This document shows, one piece after another, positions 31,918-40,241 of a stretch of 64,000 nucleotides of DNA. Made by a program: the position numbers and the translations under genes. The stretch is from assembly GCF_024296925.1 (NCBI RefSeq), contig NZ_CP101125.1, positions 6,868,501-6,932,500 on the forward strand, in the 5' to 3' direction. Source of the DNA: Pseudomonas nunensis. Lineage in GTDB: Bacteria > Pseudomonadota > Gammaproteobacteria > Pseudomonadales > Pseudomonadaceae. The notes under the pieces were generated by a model. That model was not told the DNA's origin. It did no database searches and saw nothing but the letters and a program-made list of their open reading frames with translations. Position 1 is the first letter of the stretch; every line of letters starts with the position of its first letter.

Positions 31918-32910
31918 TCACTCCGCCACAGGCTGCGGATTCAACCATCCACGCACCCGGCGAAACAATTGCTCTTGCTCAGCCTGGGCATTGCCCGGCA
32001 ATGCCTTGAGCGATACCTGGCTGAATGCGGAAGTCTTCAAACGCTTGCTCGCTTGCAAACGTTCCAGCGCGGCGCTGCGATCCAGCGGCTTGTCCTTATA
32101 GAAGAGGTCGGCAGTCGGCAACTTCAAGGTTGGCGTCAATTCAGCCAGCGGTGGTTGGACCGTCAACGGCGTCTGCGCCGCGACCATCACGAATTTCTCC
32201 ACTTGCGACGGCTGCCTCTCGCTCAGGTAGCGCGCGGCCCAGTAAGCTCCGGTGCCATGCCCGAGCACGACAATACGCCGCGCACTTTGCTGTTCGGCAT
32301 AGGCGATGGCGGCATCAATGCGCGCGAAAATGCGCTCGGCATCAGCCTTGGACTGTTCTTCGGTAGTTTCCACGACAGCCTTATCCGCGACGTCCGATTC
32401 ACCGCTGGCCGCCTGCTCGATAGGCTTCGCGGTGGTCGAGTCTTTGCTGCCGGTTTCAGGGGCTTTGATCGTCGGTGGGACTTCGGCGACGCGTGGCGCA
32501 ATGGCATCGCTTTGCAGGTCCGGCAAGGTGATACTCAGGCTGCTCCACTCGGCGTCCGGCAATTTGTTGCGCAAAGGGCTGATTGCTTGCGGCCAGTCAA
32601 CGGTCTCGCCAGCGCCGGGGATGATAATCACCGCGCCCCTGGGGTCTGCGGTGTTGGCCGGTTTCCACAGGGCGAGAAACGTATCGGCTCCGGCCTGAAG
32701 CTGCTGCTGTTCCTGGGCAGGGATTTTTCGCTCAAGTGCTGCCGCTTCTTCCTGACTACGCTCAAGCAGCGGCTGACGTTCCACCGGTTTTGTTTCTGCG
32801 GCTTTTTCGGTAGAAGCAGGTGCAGGGTCGGCGGCCTCGACGGAAAAGGCGCAAGGCAGGAACAGCGACAGGCACAATGCTGGCAGTGCCAGGCGGGAGA
32901 CAGGGGGCAT
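31918..32910 (-). CDS. DUF3530-family secreted alpha/beta-hydrolase-like protein
   Basis: A 330-aa exported protein with a signal peptide (LPALCLSLFLPCAFSVEA) and an alpha/beta-hydrolase-like body (GAVIIIPGAGETVDWPQAIS). The usual nucleophile-elbow Ser is replaced by Gly: the motif reads VVLGHGTGAYWAARYLSE. A low-complexity Ala/Glu/Thr-rich insert lies at ~150-190. I infer that it may not be a classic serine hydrolase. It corresponds by position to a conserved Pseudomonas gene next to the two-component system, with function unknown. Confidence 0.78.
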   Translation of the reverse strand: MPPVSRLALPALCLSLFLPCAFSVEAADPAPASTEKAAETKPVERQPLLERSQEEAAALERKIPAQEQQQLQAGADTFLALWKPANTADPRGAVIIIPGAGETVDWPQAISPLRNKLPDAEWSSLSITLPDLQSDAIAPRVAEVPPTIKAPETGSKDSTTAKPIEQAASGESDVADKAVVETTEEQSKADAERIFARIDAAIAYAEQQSARRIVVLGHGTGAYWAARYLSERQPSQVEKFVMVAAQTPLTVQPPLAELTPTLKLPTADLFYKDKPLDRSAALERLQASKRLKTSAFSQVSLKALPGNAQAEQEQLFRRVRGWLNPQPVAE

Positions 32911-32983
32911 CGGATATTCCAGGCCAGAAGTTATTCCGGCAGCCTAATGGGTTGGTCAGTATTTGTCAGTGTGTGAGACTTCA

Positions 32984-35380
32984 ATGATGCGTTTTCGCTG
33001 CCTGTGGGTTATCGGCTGTTTGTGGTTTCCCTTGATGGGCTGGGCGGCACCCGCGCCCCCGGCGCATGTTGCACATTTGTCGGCGGCCCAGCAGCAATGG
33101 CTGGCCGAGCATGGCGAATTGCGCGTCGGCGTTGTATTGCAGGCGCCCTATGCGCAATACGATCGTCGCTTGCAACGCTTGTCCGGGGTCAACGTCGAGC
33201 TAATGAAATGGCTGGCCAAGGCGCTAAAAGTCGAGCTCAGCTGGCGTAACTTTCCCGACGTGGAACAACTGGAAGCGGCGGTGCGCGAAGGCGAAGTCGA
33301 TATCGCCCCTGGACTGACGCAAACCCCCGGCGGGCTGCGGCTTTGGCAATTCTCCGATCCGTACATGCGCGTGCCGCAACTGGTGGTCAGTGACCAGAAG
33401 GGCACCGGTGTGGTGGAGCTGGAAAAACTCGACAGCCAGACTCGCGTCGCCGTGCGCATGCCCAGCGTCATCGCCGATTACCTGCGCAGCAACTTCCCCC
33501 ATTTGAACCTGCAAGGCGTGCCTATCGAGCGTCAGGCGTTGCAGTTGCTGTTGAGTCAGCAGGCCGGTTACGCGGTGGTCGACGAGGCGCAACTCGGGCG
33601 ATTGTCCGCAGAACCGGAGTTCGCCGGGCTGGTGGTCGTAGGCGACATCGGCTTGCCGCAACTGCTGCGGGTGGCCACGCGCCGGGACTGGCCGGAGCTG
33701 GCCGGCATCGTCGAAAGTGCGCTGCGGGCGATCCCGGCCAAGGACCTGGAACAGCTGCACAACCAATGGCTGCAACCCAAATACCCGCGACTGTCCGAGT
33801 CGCCGGGGTTCTGGCAAAACCTTTGCCTGCTGTTGGCGGTGTTGTTGCTGAGTAGCATGGCCATCGTGTTCTGGCAGCGGCGCCAGCAACACAGCCTGGA
33901 GCAACGGCTGCTGGCGGCGCGGGAAGACATTGCCCTGCGCCAGGCCAGTGAAGAAGCCTTGCGCCTGACCCAGTTTTCCATCGATCAGAGCACCGTCGGC
34001 ATCCTTTGGGTCAACTGGGACAGCCACGTGCGCTACGCCAACCGCGCCGCCGAAACCATGCTCGGCTATCCGTCCGGCGGGATTATCGACCGTCCGTTGA
34101 TCGACTTCGAACCCGGCCTGCACATGGACCGCTGGCTGAACCTGTGGAAACGCGCGCGGGCCAGCGAGGAGGGGCCGCAAAGTTTCGAAACCAATTGTGT
34201 GCGGGCCGACGGCAGCATCCTGCCAGCGGATGTGTCGTTGAGCTTCCTGCGGTTTCGCGACGGCGAATACCTGGTGGTGTACCTGAATGACGTCACCGAA
34301 CGCCGCCGTGCCCTGGCTGCTTTGCAGGAAAGCGAGGCCCGACTACAAGGGATCGCCGCCAACGTCCCCGGATTGGTCTTTCGCCTGGAGCGGGCGCCGG
34401 TGACCGGGCAAATCGACTTTGCCTACATCAGCGAAGGCAGCGAAAGCCTGGTCGGCTACTCGCCAGCGACTTTGGCCCATCGCGATAAAGGACTACGAAG
34501 TCTGGTGCATCCGGACGACAAGGCCAGTTATCACCAGACCCAGGATCATGCGCTGGACACTGACAGCGACTGGTCGTGGCAAGGGCGGATCCTGACCCGA
34601 TCGGGTGAACAGCGCTGGGCCGAGATCAAGGCCATCACCCGACGTTTGGAGGATGGCGCGTATGTCTGGGACGGGATTGTCTGGGACATCAGCGAGAGCA
34701 AGCTCATCGAGCTGGAACTGGCCAGTTCCCGGGAACAATTGCGCGAGTTGTCGGCGCACCTCGAGAGCGTGCGGGAAGAGGAAAAGGCCCGCATCGCCCG
34801 GGAAGTTCACGACGAGCTGGGGCAGATGTTGACCGTGTTGAAACTGGAAACCTCCATGTGCGAATTGGCCTACGCCCAGCTCGACCCAGGTTTGAACGAG
34901 CGCTTGAACAGCATGAAGCGGTTGATCGCCCAACTGTTCCAACTGGTGCGGGATGTGGCCACGGCGTTGCGGCCACCGATTCTCGATGCCGGGATCGCCT
35001 CGGCTATTGAATGGCAGGCCCGGCGTTTCGAGGCGCGTACGCAGATTCCGTGCCTGGTGCAGGTGCCGGAGAATCTGCCGGTGCTCAGCGATGCCAAGGC
35101 GATTGGCTTGTTCCGCATCCTTCAGGAAGCGCTGACCAATGTCATGCGCCATGCCCAGGCGCATACTGTCGAACTGACCCTGGCGCTGGAAGGCGACGAG
35201 TTGTGTCTGACGGTCAGCGATGATGGCGTAGGATTTGTTCCCGCCACCGGCCGGCCGACGTCGTTTGGCGTGGTAGGTATGCGCGAGCGGGTGTTGATCA
35301 TGGGTGGGCAGTTGTCGCTAGAGAGTGAGCCGGGGGAGGGCACGACCCTGAGTGTGCGAGTGCCTGTGGATGAGGTCTGA
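32984..35380 (+). CDS. agtS: Sensor histidine kinase with periplasmic solute-binding domain (AgtS-like)
   Basis: A 798-aa inner-membrane kinase. Order: signal peptide (1-24), SBP_bac_3 domain (~45-255; SGVNVELMKWLAKAL), a transmembrane helix (LCLLLAVLLLSSMAIVF, ~280-297), two PAS domains (~330-575), a HisKA_3 domain with the phospho-acceptor in ARIAREVHDELGQML, and HATPase_c (SDDGVGF, SFGVVGMRERV). It is NarX-class output coupled to an amino-acid-type sensor. Position matches P. aeruginosa AgtS, reported with AgtR to control 4-aminobutyrate/5-aminovalerate uptake. An earlier TTG at 32963 is possible; ATG 32984 heads the signal peptide. Confidence 0.88.
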   Translation: MMRFRCLWVIGCLWFPLMGWAAPAPPAHVAHLSAAQQQWLAEHGELRVGVVLQAPYAQYDRRLQRLSGVNVELMKWLAKALKVELSWRNFPDVEQLEAAVREGEVDIAPGLTQTPGGLRLWQFSDPYMRVPQLVVSDQKGTGVVELEKLDSQTRVAVRMPSVIADYLRSNFPHLNLQGVPIERQALQLLLSQQAGYAVVDEAQLGRLSAEPEFAGLVVVGDIGLPQLLRVATRRDWPELAGIVESALRAIPAKDLEQLHNQWLQPKYPRLSESPGFWQNLCLLLAVLLLSSMAIVFWQRRQQHSLEQRLLAAREDIALRQASEEALRLTQFSIDQSTVGILWVNWDSHVRYANRAAETMLGYPSGGIIDRPLIDFEPGLHMDRWLNLWKRARASEEGPQSFETNCVRADGSILPADVSLSFLRFRDGEYLVVYLNDVTERRRALAALQESEARLQGIAANVPGLVFRLERAPVTGQIDFAYISEGSESLVGYSPATLAHRDKGLRSLVHPDDKASYHQTQDHALDTDSDWSWQGRILTRSGEQRWAEIKAITRRLEDGAYVWDGIVWDISESKLIELELASSREQLRELSAHLESVREEEKARIAREVHDELGQMLTVLKLETSMCELAYAQLDPGLNERLNSMKRLIAQLFQLVRDVATALRPPILDAGIASAIEWQARRFEARTQIPCLVQVPENLPVLSDAKAIGLFRILQEALTNVMRHAQAHTVELTLALEGDELCLTVSDDGVGFVPATGRPTSFGVVGMRERVLIMGGQLSLESEPGEGTTLSVRVPVDEV

Positions 35381-35404
35381 TGGTTTGTGGTGTTTGGGCT
35401 GACG

Positions 35405-35469
35405 CTTTCGCGAGCAGGCTCGCTCCCACAGGAATTTTGTGCACGTGTGGGAGCGAGCCTGCTCGCGAA
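35405..35469. repeat. Compact inverted REP pair between agtS and agtR
   Basis: Two REP copies of the GGGAGCGAGCCTGCTCGCGA type face each other with only a few loop bases. The hairpin lies between co-directional kinase and regulator genes and might lower read-through or stabilise the upstream mRNA. Confidence 0.88.
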
Positions 35470-35506
35470 TAATCTTGGCCCTGACATAACAAGAATGGAG
35501 AACAAC

Positions 35507-36136
35507 GTGATCCGTGTACTGGTAGCCGAAGACCACACCATCGTCCGCGAAGGCATCAAGCAGTTGATTGGCCTGGCCAAGGATTTACTGGTGGTGGGGG
35601 AGGCGAGCAATGGCGAGCAGTTGCTCGAAACCTTGCGTCATGTGCCCTGCGAAGTGGTGCTGCTGGACATCTCCATGCCTGGGGTCAATGGTCTGGAGGC
35701 GATCCCACGGATTCGCGCGTTGAACAATCCGCCAGCGATCCTGGTGCTGTCGATGCACGACGAAGCACAAATGGCCGCGCGCGCATTGAAGGTTGGCGCG
35801 GCGGGTTATGCGACCAAGGACAGCGATCCGGCGCTGTTGCTGACGGCGATCCGCAAGGTCGCGGCGGGCGGCCGCTACATCGACCCGGATCTGGCCGACC
35901 GCATGGTCTTCGAAGTCGGCCTGACCGATTCGCGACCATTGCACTCATTACTCTCGGAGCGCGAGTTCTCGGTGTTCGAACGCCTGGCCCAGGGCGCCAA
36001 CGTCAACGACATCGCCCAGCAACTGGCCCTGAGCAGCAAAACCATCAGCACCCACAAGGCACGGCTGATGCAGAAGCTCAACATCACTTCCCTGGCGGAA
36101 CTGGTGAAGTACGCGATGGAACACAAACTCCTCTAA
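35507..36136 (+). CDS. agtR: LuxR/NarL-type response regulator (AgtR-like)
   Basis: A 209-aa regulator that should be phosphorylated by the adjacent kinase. The receiver domain has VAEDHTIVREG with the acidic pair, the phospho-acceptor Asp in VVLLDISMPGVNG (~54), and the conserved Lys in GYATKDSDPA. The C-terminal LuxR HTH reads LSEREFSVFERLAQGANVND and SSKTISTHKARLMQKL. I chose GTG 35507 because GGAG lies 6 nt upstream and the protein then begins VIRVLVAEDH; the frame also has ATG 35495. A 16-bp palindrome in front of the next operon is a candidate binding site. Confidence 0.9.
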   Translation: MIRVLVAEDHTIVREGIKQLIGLAKDLLVVGEASNGEQLLETLRHVPCEVVLLDISMPGVNGLEAIPRIRALNNPPAILVLSMHDEAQMAARALKVGAAGYATKDSDPALLLTAIRKVAAGGRYIDPDLADRMVFEVGLTDSRPLHSLLSEREFSVFERLAQGANVNDIAQQLALSSKTISTHKARLMQKLNITSLAELVKYAMEHKLL

Positions 36137-36170
36137 AAACACCGCTTGCTACTGACCCACTGCAATCCCC

Positions 36171-36335
36171 CTGTGGGAGCGGGCTTGCTCGCGAAGGGGC
36201 AATGCCAGTCGACATCAATATTGTCTGACACACGCAGTCCTGTAGGCGCGAGGCTTGCCCGCGAAGGCGGCGTGTCAGCCAACATCGATGTTGAATGTGC
36301 TGACGCTTTCGCGGGCAAGCCTCGCTCCTACGGGG
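36171..36335. repeat. Cluster of three REP elements
   Basis: REP copies at 36171-36197 and 36239-36268 in one orientation and an inverted copy at 36305-36335. The last two enclose the palindromic spacer CAACATCGATGTTGAATG, which recurs between other REP pairs in this window. Confidence 0.88.
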
Positions 36336-36443
36336 ATCTCGTCGGCATGTCCATTTGCGACATGCCAGCAACGCCGCTTTTGCTTGTTCTTGTGGCTTGT
36401 AGCTTGCCGCTAACCGCTGTGTTTGCCCAAACGCGCCATCCTT

Positions 36444-36459
36444 GTAGGGCAATCCCTAC
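36444..36459 (+). promoter_or_regulatory. 16-bp palindrome, candidate AgtR operator
   Basis: GTAGGG-CAAT-CCCTAC is a perfect 6-4-6 inverted repeat, the geometry used by LuxR/NarL-type regulators. It is centred about 88 bp upstream of the predicted transcript start of the ABC operon. Assignment to AgtR is inference from proximity. Confidence 0.55.
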
Positions 36460-36505
36460 CCCCAACCTTCCATCCGGCTGAGGCGATTCTCTCCTGCGCC
36501 CCGAT

Positions 36506-36533
36506 TTGCGTGGTCCCCAGCGTCCACTAGGCT
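36506..36533 (+). promoter_or_regulatory. Predicted sigma-70 promoter of the ABC importer operon
   Basis: TTGCGT (36506-36511) and TAGGCT (36528-36533) are 16 bp apart and 38 nt before the start codon. An inverted repeat GTGGTC/GACCAC (36510-36515 and 36536-36541) overlaps it. Confidence 0.5.
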
Positions 36534-36570
36534 TAGACCACAAGCAGTCATCAACAACAAAGGTGTGGGT

Positions 36571-37695
36571 ATGAGCCAGGTCGATTCAAGTGCAGGGGCC
36601 AATGACATTCTGGTCAGCTTTCGTGGAGTGCAGAAAAGCTACGACGGCGAGAACCTGATCGTCAAAGACCTCAACCTGGACATTCGCAAAGGCGAATTCC
36701 TCACCTTGCTCGGGCCGTCCGGCTCCGGCAAGACCACCAGCCTGATGATGCTCGCCGGTTTCGAAACCCCAACCGCCGGGGAAATCCTGCTGGCCGGGCG
36801 TTCCATCAACAACGTGCCGCCGCACAAGCGTGACATCGGCATGGTGTTCCAGAACTACGCATTGTTCCCGCACATGACCGTCGCCGAGAACCTCGCGTTC
36901 CCGCTGACTGTGCGCGGCTTGAACAAGAGCGATGTCAGCGACAAGGTCAAAAAAGTCCTGAGCATGGTCCAGCTCGACGCCTTCGCCCAGCGTTACCCGG
37001 CGCAGCTGTCCGGTGGTCAGCAGCAGCGTGTGGCATTGGCTCGGGCATTGGTGTTCGAACCGCAACTGGTGCTGATGGACGAACCCCTCGGCGCGCTGGA
37101 TAAACAACTGCGCGAACACATGCAGATGGAAATCAAACACCTGCACCAGCGCCTCGGCGTGACTGTGGTCTACGTGACCCACGACCAGGGCGAAGCCCTG
37201 ACCATGTCCGACCGCGTAGCGGTGTTCCACCAGGGCGAGATCCAGCAGATCGCCCCGCCGCGCACCCTCTACGAAGAACCGAAGAACACCTTCGTCGCCA
37301 ACTTCATTGGCGAGAACAACCGCCTCAACGGCCGCTTGCACAGCCAGACCGGCGACCGCTGCATTGTCGAACTCGGGCGCGGCGAAAAGGTTGAAGCCCT
37401 GGCGGTCAACGTCGGCAAAACCGGCGAACCGGTCACGCTGTCGATTCGTCCGGAACGCGTGAGCCTCAATGGTTCGAGCGAATCCTGCGTCAATCGCTTC
37501 TCAGGAAGGGTGGCGGAATTCATCTATCTGGGCGACCACGTCCGGGTTCGCCTGGAAGTCTGCGGCAAGACCGACTTCTTTGTGAAACAACCGATTGCCG
37601 AGCTCGATCCCGAGCTGGCGGTGGGCGACGTGGTACCGCTTGGCTGGCAGGTCGAACACGTTCGCGCGCTCGACCCACTTCTAGAGGCGCATTGA
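36571..37695 (+). CDS. ABC importer ATP-binding protein (PotA-type)
   Basis: The ATPase of an inner-membrane importer, 374 aa. It has Walker A (LLGPSGSGKTTSLMML, ~48), the Q-loop FQNYALFPHMTV, signature LSGGQQQRVALARAL, Walker B LVLMDEPLGALD and switch His in VTHDQGEALTM, plus a C-terminal TOBE domain. It resembles PotA/PotG. AAAGG at 36559-36563 supports ATG 36571 over GTG 36565. By position this is the counterpart of the P. aeruginosa Agt importer for 4-aminobutyrate and 5-aminovalerate; a polyamine substrate is the other option. Confidence 0.9.
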   Translation: MSQVDSSAGANDILVSFRGVQKSYDGENLIVKDLNLDIRKGEFLTLLGPSGSGKTTSLMMLAGFETPTAGEILLAGRSINNVPPHKRDIGMVFQNYALFPHMTVAENLAFPLTVRGLNKSDVSDKVKKVLSMVQLDAFAQRYPAQLSGGQQQRVALARALVFEPQLVLMDEPLGALDKQLREHMQMEIKHLHQRLGVTVVYVTHDQGEALTMSDRVAVFHQGEIQQIAPPRTLYEEPKNTFVANFIGENNRLNGRLHSQTGDRCIVELGRGEKVEALAVNVGKTGEPVTLSIRPERVSLNGSSESCVNRFSGRVAEFIYLGDHVRVRLEVCGKTDFFVKQPIAELDPELAVGDVVPLGWQVEHVRALDPLLEAH

Positions 37696-37743
37696 TCGCC
37701 CCGGCTACACCAACACCAACCCTGCACGTGGAGAGAACAATAA

Positions 37744-38787
37744 ATGTTGAGATCCCTGAAATTAACCGCTTTAGTCATGGGCATGATCGGTGCGGCACAC
37801 GCGATGGCGGCGGGTCCGGACCTGACCGTGGTGTCCTTTGGCGGGGCGAACAAGGCGGCGCAGGTCAAAGCCTTCTACGCACCGTGGGAAGCGGCGGGCA
37901 ACGGCAAGATCGTCGCGGGCGAATACAACGGCGAAATGGCCAAGGTCAAAGCCATGGTCGACACCAAGAGCGTGTCCTGGGACCTGGTAGAAGTTGAATC
38001 GCCAGAACTGTCCCGTGGTTGCGACGAAGACATGTTCGAGCAGCTCGATCCGAAGTTGTTCGGCAAGACTGAAGATTACGTCAAAGGCGCGATCCAGCCC
38101 TGCGGCGTGGGCTTCTTCGTGTGGTCGACCGTGTTGGCCTACAACGCCGACAAATTGGCTTCCGCACCGACCAGTTGGGTCGATTTCTGGGACACCAAGA
38201 AATTCCCGGGCAAGCGCGGCCTGCGTAAGGGCGCCAAGTACACCCTGGAATTCGCTCTGATGGCTGACGGCGTTGCGCCGAAAGACGTCTACAAAGTGCT
38301 GGCCGGCAAAGATGGCCAGGACCGCGCGTTCAAGAAACTCGATGAACTCAAGCCAAGCATCCAGTGGTGGGAAGCCGGCGCACAGCCGCCGCAGTACCTC
38401 GCTTCCGGTGACGTGGTCATGAGCTCGGCCTACAACGGCCGGATCGCTGCCGTGCAGAAAGAAAGCAACCTGAAAGTGGTGTGGAACGGCGGGATCTACG
38501 ACTTCGACGCGTGGGCGATTCCAAAAGGCCTGGATAAAACCCGAGCCGAAGCGGCGAAGAAATTCATCGCTTACTCGGTCATGCCGCAGCAGCAGAAGAC
38601 CTACTCGGAAAACATCGCCTACGGCCCGGCCAACACCCAAGCCGTACCGTTGCTGGCCAAGGACGTGTTGAAAGACATGCCGACCACCCCGGAAAACATC
38701 GCCAACCAGGTGCAGATCGACGTCAGCTTCTGGGCTGACAACGGCGAGCAACTGGAGCAGCGCTTCAATTCCTGGGCTGCCAAATAA
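37744..38787 (+). CDS. ABC importer periplasmic substrate-binding protein (PotD-like)
   Basis: A 347-aa exported protein with a signal peptide ending near AHAMA and the extracellular solute-binding fold of PotD/PotF relatives (LTVVSFGGANKAAQVKAFY; YNADKLASAPTSWVDFWD; WNGGIYDFDAWAIPKG). It binds the transported ligand and delivers it to the two permeases. The ligand cannot be read from sequence; location beside agtSR suggests an omega-amino acid. It is followed by an inverted REP pair, which often stabilises the abundant binding-protein message. Confidence 0.9.
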   Translation: MLRSLKLTALVMGMIGAAHAMAAGPDLTVVSFGGANKAAQVKAFYAPWEAAGNGKIVAGEYNGEMAKVKAMVDTKSVSWDLVEVESPELSRGCDEDMFEQLDPKLFGKTEDYVKGAIQPCGVGFFVWSTVLAYNADKLASAPTSWVDFWDTKKFPGKRGLRKGAKYTLEFALMADGVAPKDVYKVLAGKDGQDRAFKKLDELKPSIQWWEAGAQPPQYLASGDVVMSSAYNGRIAAVQKESNLKVVWNGGIYDFDAWAIPKGLDKTRAEAAKKFIAYSVMPQQQKTYSENIAYGPANTQAVPLLAKDVLKDMPTTPENIANQVQIDVSFWADNGEQLEQRFNSWAAK

Positions 38788-38811
38788 GCCCACCCCGTGG
38801 GCTTATCCACT

Positions 38812-38907
38812 CCTGTAGGAGCGAGGCTTGCCCGCGAAGACTGTGTGTCAGTCAGCATTAATGTTGAATGTGCCGACGTCTTCGCGGGCAAGCCTCGCTC
38901 CTACAGG
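38812..38907. repeat. Inverted REP pair between binding-protein and permease genes
   Basis: REP copies at 38812-38840 and 38878-38907 in opposite orientation, with the recurring spacer containing CAGCATTAATGTTGAATGTG between them. The element sits inside an operon, after the binding-protein gene. Confidence 0.9.
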
Positions 38908-38980
38908 GGGGATGTATAGCTAACAAGAACAGAGGTGGCCTGGCCGCCTCTGTAACGATCAAAGATTTCCGGAGTACGCC

Positions 38981-40228
38981 ATGGCTATCGCCGTTCCCCT
39001 GAACGCGGGCACTGACCCCACCTTGAAGCAGCGGCTCAAGCACGCCGAGCGGATCAACCGCTGGAAAGCACAAGCCTTGATCGCGCCATTGGTGCTGTTT
39101 CTGTTGCTGGTGTTCCTGGTGCCGATCGTGGCGCTGCTCTACAAAAGTGTCGGTAACCCGGAAGTGGTCGGCGGCATGCCGCGCACCGTGACGGCTATCG
39201 CCAGTTGGGACGGCCGTGGTCTTCCAGCCGAACCGGTTTATAAAGCCGCCAGCGAAGACCTCGCCGAAGCGCGCAAAAACCAGACCTTGGGCGACTTGTC
39301 CAAGCGCTTGAACATGGAGTTGGCCGGCTACCGCAGCTTGCTGACCAAAACCGCTCGCGCCTTGCCGTTCGCCACCGAACCGGCCTCTTATAAAGAAGCG
39401 CTGGAAAGTCTCGACGAGCGCTGGGGTGATCCAGCCTATTGGCAAGCCGTGCGGCGCAACACCAGCAGCATCACGCCTTACTACTTGCTGGCGGCGGTCG
39501 ATCACCGGATCGACGACCTCGGCGAAGTGGCCCCGGCGACCCCGGATCAAGCGATCTACCTCGACATCTTCGCCCGCACGTTCTGGATGGGCCTGGTCAT
39601 CACCGTGATCTGCCTGTTCTTGGCGTATCCGTTGGCCTACCTGCTGGCGAACCTGCCATCGCGGCAAAGCAACCTGCTGATGATTCTGGTGCTGCTGCCG
39701 TTCTGGACCTCGATTCTGGTGCGCGTCGCTGCGTGGATCGTGTTGCTGCAATCCGGCGGGTTGATCAACAGCGGGCTGATGGCCATGGGCATCATTGATA
39801 AGCCGCTGGAACTGGTGTTCAACCGCACCGGGGTCTACATCTCGATGGTGCACATCCTGCTGCCGTTCATGATCCTGCCGATTTACAGCGTGATGAAAGG
39901 CATCTCGCCGACCTACATGCGCGCCGCGATTTCCCTCGGCTGCCACCCGTTCGCCAGTTTCTGGCGGGTGTACTTCCCGCAGACCTATGCCGGTGTCGGT
40001 GCCGGTTGCCTGTTGGTGTTCATCCTCGCCATTGGCTACTACATCACCCCGGCGTTGCTGGGCAGCCCGAACGATCAGATGGTCAGCTACTTCGTCGCCT
40101 TCTACACCAACACCAGCATCAACTGGGGCATGGCGACCGCGCTCGGTGGGCTGCTGCTGTTGGCGACTGTGGTGCTTTATCTGATTTACAGCTGGCTGGT
40201 GGGCGCCAGTCGCCTGCGCCTGAGCTAA
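38981..40228 (+). CDS. ABC importer permease (PotB-type)
   Basis: A 415-aa inner-membrane permease, longer than PotB because of a ~150-residue hydrophilic insert after the first transmembrane helix (LIAPLVLFLLLVFLVPIVALLY, ~38-58). The remaining helices follow from ~200 (MGLVITVICLFLAYPLAYLL). The EAA-like loop reads YMRAAISLGCHPFASFWRVYFPQ (landmark AAISLGCHPF). The large periplasmic insert may contact the binding protein. GGAG lies before the ATG, and the second permease follows 13 nt later. Confidence 0.9.
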   Translation: MAIAVPLNAGTDPTLKQRLKHAERINRWKAQALIAPLVLFLLLVFLVPIVALLYKSVGNPEVVGGMPRTVTAIASWDGRGLPAEPVYKAASEDLAEARKNQTLGDLSKRLNMELAGYRSLLTKTARALPFATEPASYKEALESLDERWGDPAYWQAVRRNTSSITPYYLLAAVDHRIDDLGEVAPATPDQAIYLDIFARTFWMGLVITVICLFLAYPLAYLLANLPSRQSNLLMILVLLPFWTSILVRVAAWIVLLQSGGLINSGLMAMGIIDKPLELVFNRTGVYISMVHILLPFMILPIYSVMKGISPTYMRAAISLGCHPFASFWRVYFPQTYAGVGAGCLLVFILAIGYYITPALLGSPNDQMVSYFVAFYTNTSINWGMATALGGLLLLATVVLYLIYSWLVGASRLRLS

Positions 40229-40241
40229 GGGGAGAATTGAA

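Noticed and set aside
36171..36335. Possible CRISPR array from spaced repeats
   Set aside because: The repeats are inverted REP elements of unequal spacing with a conserved spacer, not direct repeats with unique spacers, and no cas gene is present.
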